Origin: Paenarthrobacter sp. A20
Lineage (GTDB): Bacteria > Actinomycetota > Actinomycetes > Actinomycetales > Micrococcaceae
Direction of reading: 5' to 3'
Length of the DNA: 64,000 nt
Assembly (NCBI RefSeq): GCF_024168825.1
Contig: NZ_JALJWH010000003.1
Location: forward strand, 62,001 to 126,000
In this document: piece by piece, positions 58,923-64,000 of the stretch
How positions within the stretch are numbered: position 1 is the stretch's first letter
How the letters are laid out: each line of letters opens with the position of its first letter
The notes under the pieces: model-generated
Told to the model about the DNA's origin: nothing
The model's input: only the letters and a program-made list of their open reading frames with translations
The model's database searches: none
Position numbers and translations under genes: made by a program

Positions 58923-59257
58923 CTGGCAAAGCACGAATGGAAAGGGCACTTGTTTATGCCGGTGGTGTACTGGGATTCCACGCACGAACGGATTCTGTAG
59001 ACGAACGGCCCTACGGTTACTTGGGCAGGGGCTCATGAGGACAAGAACCTACCAGTACCTGAAGGTGTCAGGATTGGATGCCGACTGAACAGAGCGTCGG
59101 TGGCCGTCTGCGCATCTGACGGCCAGCTCTTCGAGAAGGTGCCCCACAACATAACTTGGTGAGGATGCAGGATAGCCCGAGCCGCGGTGAGCGATCCGGG
59201 CTATCCCGACCCTGTGAAGGGCTTTTTAGTGGTGATGAATCTCGAAGCGTGGGGTGG
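58923..59257. terminator. Convergent intergenic region with bidirectional hairpin
   Basis: No gene seen. GGATAGCCCG (59170-59179) and CGGGCTATCC (59197-59206) form a perfect 10-bp stem with a 17-nt loop, placed between the esterase gene and the solute-binding gene, which face each other. Confidence 0.6.
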
Positions 59258-60580
59258 CTATTTTCCCACCAAGTCCTGCATTTCCTTGGCGGCTGCATCG
59301 AGTGCGTCTTTGGGGCTTGCTTCTCCGATGAGTGCGGCTTGGATATGGCTTGCTAGTTTTGCTTCCATTTGTCCATAGTTGGTGAATTTCCACAGCGGGT
59401 TGGGGTCTGCGGTGTCTGTAACGGCTTTCTGCCATGTTGCGCTGTAGGGGTCGGCGGAGTACGTGGGATCCTGGATCGCTTTGTTGGTGGTCGGTGACGA
59501 GCCGAGGGCTTTATAGCGTTTCAGGGATGTGTCGATGTCGCTGGACATGAAGTGGGCGAAGTCGGCCGAGGTTTCGGCGGCACCCTTGTCAAAGACAACA
59601 AGCAGGCTGCCCCAGGCCAGGGACTGTGGCTTGTCGCCTTGAGCAACGACAGGACGCGCCATCGGGGTCGTTGCGTTGACCAACTCCGGATTGGTTGCTT
59701 GTTTCTTGACGGTTCCCCTCACCATGCTGGCGTCGTCAAAGAAGGCTGTCTGTTCCTGGCTGAACAAGGTCCGGGCTTCGGGGCGGCCCACGTTCAAACG
59801 GATGAGGTTCTGATCGTAGAGGCTCTTGAGCCACGTGAGTGCTTTCACGGCCCCTTCGTCGTTAACGGCGATGGTGTCGCCCTCGACGATCTTCGAGCCG
59901 AACGTCTTGAACCACGGGAAGAAGTCTTTGACCTGTTCCGGTTTCGTTGCCAAAGCGTAGGGAACGTACTTGTCGCCCAGCGCGGCTACAGATTTCAAGA
60001 CTTGCTCAAATTCTTTGATGGTTGTGGGGGGCTTGTCGAAGCCAGCCTGTTTTAGCAGGGCAGTGTTCGTTACCAGCCCGATGGATCCTGTGTACCACGG
60101 CAGACCATACTGCTTGCCTTCGTACTGGCCGGTCTTCAGCGACGCGTCGGTGTAGTCACTCCCGGGGACGTACGCGCTAAGGTTCACGAGTTTGCCGCTT
60201 TGGGCCAAGGACTGGAGGTCGGCGATATCGAGTTGGGCGGCCCCGTCGATGTCTCCGGTCCGGGCGCGCAGAAGGATCTGGTTTCGGTATTCCGCAAAGG
60301 GGTAGGCGGAGAACTTGGCCTTGATGCCCTTGCCATCGGTGAATCCTGCCACTTCCTCCTCGAGGAGGGCCCGTGCGGCGTCTTCACCGTAGTTCCAGCT
60401 CGTGAAGGCGAAGTCGCTGTACTTCTTGTCCTTGCCAGGGGCAGGTGCCGCCGAACTGCTCCCGGAGGCGCCACAGCCGGTAGCCAGAAGTGTTATGGAG
60501 GTGAGAGCCGCGATGAGCGTCGCACCCTTCCGGATGCGTGTATTGTGAATCCCTTTTTTTGCCTTTGTTGATGCGAACAT
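59258..60580 (-). CDS. ABC sugar transporter solute-binding lipoprotein
   Basis: 440 residues from MFASTKAKK, with GGAAGAAG upstream. Lipobox LATGCG (Cys about residue 36). Family 1 extracellular binding domain: LADLQSLAQSGKLVNLSAYV, YGLPWYTGSIGLVTNTALLKQAG, FSQEQTAFFDDASMVRG and the Trp-rich WGSLLVV. It delivers a carbohydrate to the two permeases encoded upstream on the same strand. The ATPase is not in the window, so a shared MsiK-type ATPase is likely. Confidence 0.9.
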   Translation of the reverse strand: MFASTKAKKGIHNTRIRKGATLIAALTSITLLATGCGASGSSSAAPAPGKDKKYSDFAFTSWNYGEDAARALLEEEVAGFTDGKGIKAKFSAYPFAEYRNQILLRARTGDIDGAAQLDIADLQSLAQSGKLVNLSAYVPGSDYTDASLKTGQYEGKQYGLPWYTGSIGLVTNTALLKQAGFDKPPTTIKEFEQVLKSVAALGDKYVPYALATKPEQVKDFFPWFKTFGSKIVEGDTIAVNDEGAVKALTWLKSLYDQNLIRLNVGRPEARTLFSQEQTAFFDDASMVRGTVKKQATNPELVNATTPMARPVVAQGDKPQSLAWGSLLVVFDKGAAETSADFAHFMSSDIDTSLKRYKALGSSPTTNKAIQDPTYSADPYSATWQKAVTDTADPNPLWKFTNYGQMEAKLASHIQAALIGEASPKDALDAAAKEMQDLVGK

Positions 60581-60605
60581 GTACTTCTTCCTAACTTTAT
60601 GGGGG

Positions 60606-61520
60606 TTAGCCTTTGACCGCTCCGGCACCGAGGCCTGCGACAAAGTACTTCTGGAGGGCCATGAAGATGGCAAGTACGGGCAAGGCGGCAACCAGCGAAG
60701 CGGCCATGAGTTCGGGCCAGCGGTTGCTGAATTCGTTCAGGTAGGTGGTCACCAGTCCCGGTGGCAAGGTCCTGGTGGCGTCTCCGGAAAGGGTGAGTGC
60801 GAAGACGAAGTCATTCCAGCCACGCACGAACGCAAAGAGTCCTGCCGCGATCAAACCCGGCGCGGCCAGCGGGAAAAGGATTTTGTGAATGATGACGAAC
60901 TGGTTCGCGCCGTCGATTTTCGCAGCTTCGATGAGTTCATCGGGGATGTTGTCGAAGGTTCCCTTGAGCATCCAGATGCAAAGAGGCAGCGTAAATGTGG
61001 TGAAGGCGAGAACCAGCGCGGGATAGCTGTTGAGCATACCCAGGGCGCTGAACAGCCCGTAGATGGTGATGAGCAGCAGGACGTGCGGGAACAGTTGCGA
61101 GCACAGAATCAGGAACATGAGTGACCGCCGTCCCCGGTACCGGAATTTGGAAAAGGAGTAGGCGCAGTACATGCCGATGAGCACACTGCTGATGGCGGTT
61201 ATCACGGAGACCAAGATGCTGTTCAGTAGGAACCTGAGAAGGTCGCCGTTCCCGAAAATGGTTCCGAAGTGCTCGAAGGTGACGTTGACCGGCAGCAGTT
61301 GGGGCGGGAATTCGAAGACGGTTTCCGTTTTCCTCAGGCTCGTGACTATGAGCCAGTAGATGGGCAGCAGGGCGAAGAGCCCGATGAGGGTCAGGGAGAT
61401 TCGACGCCCCCAGCGGATTACCGGTGATTCGCCGGTGGGGCTCCGGCGCTTCCGGATCACCGGCTTGCTGTTAGCCGTTGGTCGCGCGTTTTCGGTGCGG
61501 GGGTTGGCCAGGACGCTCAT
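60606..61520 (-). CDS. ABC sugar transporter permease (MalG-like)
   Basis: 304 residues from MSVLANPRT. Six helices and the EAA loop EAAKIDGANQFVIIHKILFPLAAPG that contacts the ATPase. It overlaps the other permease gene by 4 bp (ATGA). The sugar is not known. Confidence 0.92.
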   Translation of the reverse strand: MSVLANPRTENARPTANSKPVIRKRRSPTGESPVIRWGRRISLTLIGLFALLPIYWLIVTSLRKTETVFEFPPQLLPVNVTFEHFGTIFGNGDLLRFLLNSILVSVITAISSVLIGMYCAYSFSKFRYRGRRSLMFLILCSQLFPHVLLLITIYGLFSALGMLNSYPALVLAFTTFTLPLCIWMLKGTFDNIPDELIEAAKIDGANQFVIIHKILFPLAAPGLIAAGLFAFVRGWNDFVFALTLSGDATRTLPPGLVTTYLNEFSNRWPELMAASLVAALPVLAIFMALQKYFVAGLGAGAVKG

Positions 61521-62410
61521 GATTTGTGCTCCGATTTCAGGTAGATGGCGACGGCCGGGAGGAGCATCAGGAGCCAGAGAGCACCAATCGCTGCGGCCAT
61601 TCCCAAGTCGAATCCGTCGAAAGCCGTTTCGTAGACGGCAAGGGAGAACGTCGTGGTGGCGTTGGCCGGGCCGCCACCGGTCAGGACATAGATCGTGTCG
61701 AAGTGCTGGAAGTTCCAAATGAACTCGAGCAGTACCACGATGCTTGCCACCGGTCGTAGCCCGGGCCAGGTTATGTGCCTGAAACGCTGCCAGGCATTGG
61801 CGCCGTCGACCCGGCCGGCCTCCCCTAACTCGCCGGGGAAGGACTGCAGCGCCGCCAACAGCATGACCATCATCCATGGGAACGTGCCCCAGGTCCGGGC
61901 GACGATAACCGCCAGCATGGCGCCGGGGCCGGAATCGAGCCAACCGATGTTCGTATCAATCAGGCCAGCCGTGCGCAAGGTGCCGTTGAGCACTCCATAG
62001 TTCGCATCAAAGATCCAGAGCCAGAGGAAAGAAACGACCACCCCGGGCAACACCCATGGGAGGAGGAATACGGAGCGTACTGCCGCGCGACCCCGCATCT
62101 TCTGGTTAAGAGCGAGGGCTGCGACGAGGCCCACCAGGAACGGCGCGACGGTAGCCGGTACAGCGAAGGTCAGTGTGGTGACCGCCAAGGGCCAAAGGTC
62201 AGCGGAAATGGCATGCAGGATGTTATCCAGCCCGACAAACGTCCGCCCCTCACGGAGCAGGCTTCGTTCGAAGAAGGCATCCCCCAAGGCGCCCAGCAAG
62301 GGGTAAATCACCACCGCTGCCAGCAGCGTGATGGCCGGCAGCATCAGCAGGTAGGGAAAGAATGTCACCCCCTTGGCGCGAGTTGGCGGCCGTGTAGCGG
62401 TAAGTGTCAT
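61517..62410 (-). CDS. ABC sugar transporter permease (MalF-like)
   Basis: 297 residues. Six helices with the EAA loop GEAGRVDGANAWQRFRHITWPG. First gene of the transport operon. The GTATAC-type operator lies 46-58 bp upstream of its ATG. Confidence 0.92.
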   Translation of the reverse strand: MTLTATRPPTRAKGVTFFPYLLMLPAITLLAAVVIYPLLGALGDAFFERSLLREGRTFVGLDNILHAISADLWPLAVTTLTFAVPATVAPFLVGLVAALALNQKMRGRAAVRSVFLLPWVLPGVVVSFLWLWIFDANYGVLNGTLRTAGLIDTNIGWLDSGPGAMLAVIVARTWGTFPWMMVMLLAALQSFPGELGEAGRVDGANAWQRFRHITWPGLRPVASIVVLLEFIWNFQHFDTIYVLTGGGPANATTTFSLAVYETAFDGFDLGMAAAIGALWLLMLLPAVAIYLKSEHKS

Positions 62411-62455
62411 GACTTTCGTACCTCTCTCCGTTGAGCATTTCCATACCCGGTAACG

Positions 62456-62468
62456 GTATACGATATAC
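62456..62468. promoter_or_regulatory. GntR/FCD-type operator of the sugar ABC operon
   Basis: GTATACGATATAC, a palindrome with one mismatch. The same design, GTATACGGTATAC, occurs at 63299-63311 beside the GntR gene. Confidence 0.65.
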
Positions 62469-62501
62469 GGAAACTGTCAAGAGGTTTTCTGTTGTAGCGG
62501 T

Positions 62502-63296
62502 CTAAGGCAGGAGGCCGAGTTTTATTCTCTGCTGGGGCCGCAGCAAGCTCGATGGAGTAAGCGCATCAGCCCCGCCATCGACGCGAAGTTCTGCCCCGGT
62601 GATCTGGCTCGCTTCAGAGGAGCATAAGAAAGCGATGGCGGCGGCTACATCGTGCGGGTCGTTGAGCCGCCCGACCGGGGTGCTGTCCAGCAACCCTTGT
62701 CGGTCGGTGGGGCTCAGGCGGGACTCTGTGTGAGGTGCCCTCGTCCAGCCGGGTGTGACGATATTGGAGCGGATGCCGAACTGACCGTACTCGGCAGCCA
62801 CGTGCCGGGTCAGGGCGGCTACGCCGGCCTTGGCCGCAGAATAGGCCGGATAACCAGGCACGGCTCTGTCGGCATGCGGGGAGCCCAAGGTGCAGATCAC
62901 CCCTCCGCCTGAGCGCATCATGGAGCGAACGGCGGCCTGGGTGCACAGGAAGACGGTGGTCAGGCAACTCCCCATCGTTGCATTCCACTCGTCGAAACCC
63001 AGGTTGTGAAGGCTTCCCCCGGTCGTGTTTCCGGCGGCGTTGACCAGTGCCTTCACCGGCCCGATTGATTCCGCCAACGCAAAGGCCTCGCGAACCGGGA
63101 GCTCGCTGGCCAGATCGCCGCTCCACGCCCTGTGCTCTCGAGAGGATTCAGGAAGTTCCGCCAATGTAGCCAGTGCGGCATCTTCATTGACGTCGAGAAG
63201 AACCAGGGTATGAGCCGAGGAGAGAGAGACAGCGGCAGCGCGACCGAGGGTGCCGCCAGCGCCGGTAATGACAGCTACAGATTCCAAATCAATCAT
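62502..63296 (-). CDS. SDR-family oxidoreductase
   Basis: 264 residues from MIDLESVA; an ATG 42 bp earlier would cross the operator. The Rossmann motif TGAGGTLGRA, NAAG, then the Ser (CTLGSPH) and YSAAK catalytic residues are visible. It oxidises or reduces an alcohol or sugar with NAD(P). It is divergent from the GntR gene and shares its operator, so it probably acts on the imported sugar or an oxidised relative. Confidence 0.9.
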   Translation of the reverse strand: MIDLESVAVITGAGGTLGRAAAVSLSSAHTLVLLDVNEDAALATLAELPESSREHRAWSGDLASELPVREAFALAESIGPVKALVNAAGNTTGGSLHNLGFDEWNATMGSCLTTVFLCTQAAVRSMMRSGGGVICTLGSPHADRAVPGYPAYSAAKAGVAALTRHVAAEYGQFGIRSNIVTPGWTRAPHTESRLSPTDRQGLLDSTPVGRLNDPHDVAAAIAFLCSSEASQITGAELRVDGGADALTPSSLLRPQQRIKLGLLP

Positions 63297-63298
63297 GG

Positions 63299-63311
63299 GT
63301 ATACGGTATAC
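63299..63311. promoter_or_regulatory. GntR/FCD-type operator between SDR and GntR genes
   Basis: GTATACGGTATAC, a perfect palindrome with single-base centre, 3 bp from the SDR start codon and 39 bp before the GntR start, so it can act on both divergent genes. Confidence 0.7.
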
Positions 63312-63349
63312 TACGAGGTGGGACAATGGTCGAGACAAAGGAGCACGTA

Positions 63350-64000
63350 ATGGGCAGCATGTTGGGGCGGGATGCGCAGGTTGTGACCAGAACCAAGGCC
63401 GACATCGTCCGTGAGATGGTCGAGGAAGCGATCATGAGCGGGCGACTCGGTCCGGGTGAGCGCATCGTCGTCGACACTATTGTCAGCGAAACCGGTGTCA
63501 GCAAGATCCCTGTCCGCGAGGCACTCGGGCGCCTCGTGAGCTCCGGCCTTGTTGATCAGAGCCCCAACTCCGGCTACAAGGTTGCCACGGTGTCTCTGCA
63601 CGAGATCCACGGAATCTATCTGCTTCGGACCGAAGTTGAGGGACTGTGCGCCCAGCTGGCGGCCACGTCGATTGGACAAGCCGCCATCTCAGATTTGCGC
63701 TCCATTAATGCCCAGATGCGTGAGCGCATCGCGGGCGGTGACACCAGGGCCCTGTCCGATTTTAATCGACGTTTTCATGTTTCCATTGCCAAGGCCACCA
63801 GCTTCGAATCCCTCGCGGATGCAAGCGAAGATCTGCTCAGCAAGGTGCATCGGTACCGCTCGGTGGCCACCCGCTCCGCCGAGCACTGGAGGGCTTCGGT
63901 GGATGAACACGATGCCATTGTCGATGCCCTCGAAGCGCATGATCCGGTTGCTGCACGGGATGTGGCCAGGAATCATGCACTAAGCCAGTTGGAGGTTGAA
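63350..64000 (+). CDS. GntR-family (FCD) regulator, cut by window end
   Basis: 217 residues visible from MGSMLGRD with AAAGGAG seven bases upstream; an in-frame ATG at 63326 is the alternative. wHTH about 15-75: IVREMVEEAIMSGRLGPGERI and SETGVSKIPVREALGRLVSSGL. The FCD ligand domain follows with FNRRFHVSIAKAT and HDAIVDALEAHDP, holding the His/Asp metal residues. It should control the SDR and the sugar ABC operon through the GTATAC palindromes. Confidence 0.92.
   Translation, partial: MGSMLGRDAQVVTRTKADIVREMVEEAIMSGRLGPGERIVVDTIVSETGVSKIPVREALGRLVSSGLVDQSPNSGYKVATVSLHEIHGIYLLRTEVEGLCAQLAATSIGQAAISDLRSINAQMRERIAGGDTRALSDFNRRFHVSIAKATSFESLADASEDLLSKVHRYRSVATRSAEHWRASVDEHDAIVDALEAHDPVAARDVARNHALSQLEVE

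Noticed and set aside
1..64000. tRNA, rRNA or a plasmid replication initiator
   Set aside because: I looked for tRNA-like cloverleaf ends, rRNA landmarks and Rep motifs and saw none; a dedicated search could still find a diverged Rep.

Overview
The window is high-GC DNA from an actinomycete, most likely a Micrococcaceae member of the Arthrobacter/Pseudarthrobacter kind. The signs are CtpG/CmtR pairs, a DUF6153 protein, a ydaO-type c-di-AMP riboswitch in front of an M23 endopeptidase, several leaderless ArsR genes, and a MobF relaxase with a ribbon-helix-helix ParB. It reads as a conjugative or mobilisable plasmid, or an integrated element, carrying a metal-resistance block. No replication initiator, rRNA, tRNA or CRISPR array is visible.

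Region 1 (1-26.4 kb) is a dense metal and redox island. It holds copper genes (CopC, a CopD/CtaG fusion, a P-type ATPase CopB with a CopZ chaperone behind a G-tract palindrome of CsoR type, DUF305 and DUF6153 proteins, and a frameshifted Csp-type copper-storage gene). It also holds cadmium/zinc/lead-type genes (two CDF transporters, four ArsR-family sensors, a CtpG-like ATPase) and manganese genes (MntR, MntH). Interleaved with these are genes for cytochrome c maturation, oxidase assembly and disulfide handling (CtaG, ResB, SURF1-like, CcdA, TlpA, VKOR, DsbA) plus a signal peptidase II. Pseudogenes (ZIP transporter, Csp, DNA ligase) mark decay.

Region 2 (26.5-42.6 kb) is plasmid accessory DNA. 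After an intact IS110-family element and a relic of a second one comes a run of small genes of unknown function, almost all on the + strand. Three copies of a roughly 400-bp leader end at start codons, and a fourth, diverged copy of the leader core lies further left. Many genes are followed by a strong hairpin. ssb, a ParB-domain protein, an RHH ParB-like protein, a secreted nuclease and an HNH protein lie here. The region ends at a long inverted repeat directly upstream of the relaxase gene, the probable oriT. This layout matches what is known of conjugative leading regions: genes point toward oriT, ssb and ParB-domain genes are present, and promoter-like hairpins are repeated.

Region 3 (42.6-52.4 kb) contains the 1471-residue MobF relaxase-helicase, a membrane-anchored partner of unknown role, and a convergent 1138-residue HNH-NACHT protein, which is a candidate NLR-like anti-phage gene. 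Region 4 (52.3-55.1 kb) is a relic of a three-gene tyrosine-recombinase transposon; one recombinase has lost its middle, including the first catalytic arginine. Region 5 (55.1-64 kb) holds a truncated ADP-ribosylglycohydrolase, a CPBP protease, a TetR/esterase pair, and a sugar ABC transporter, SDR and GntR cluster sharing a GTATAC-type operator.
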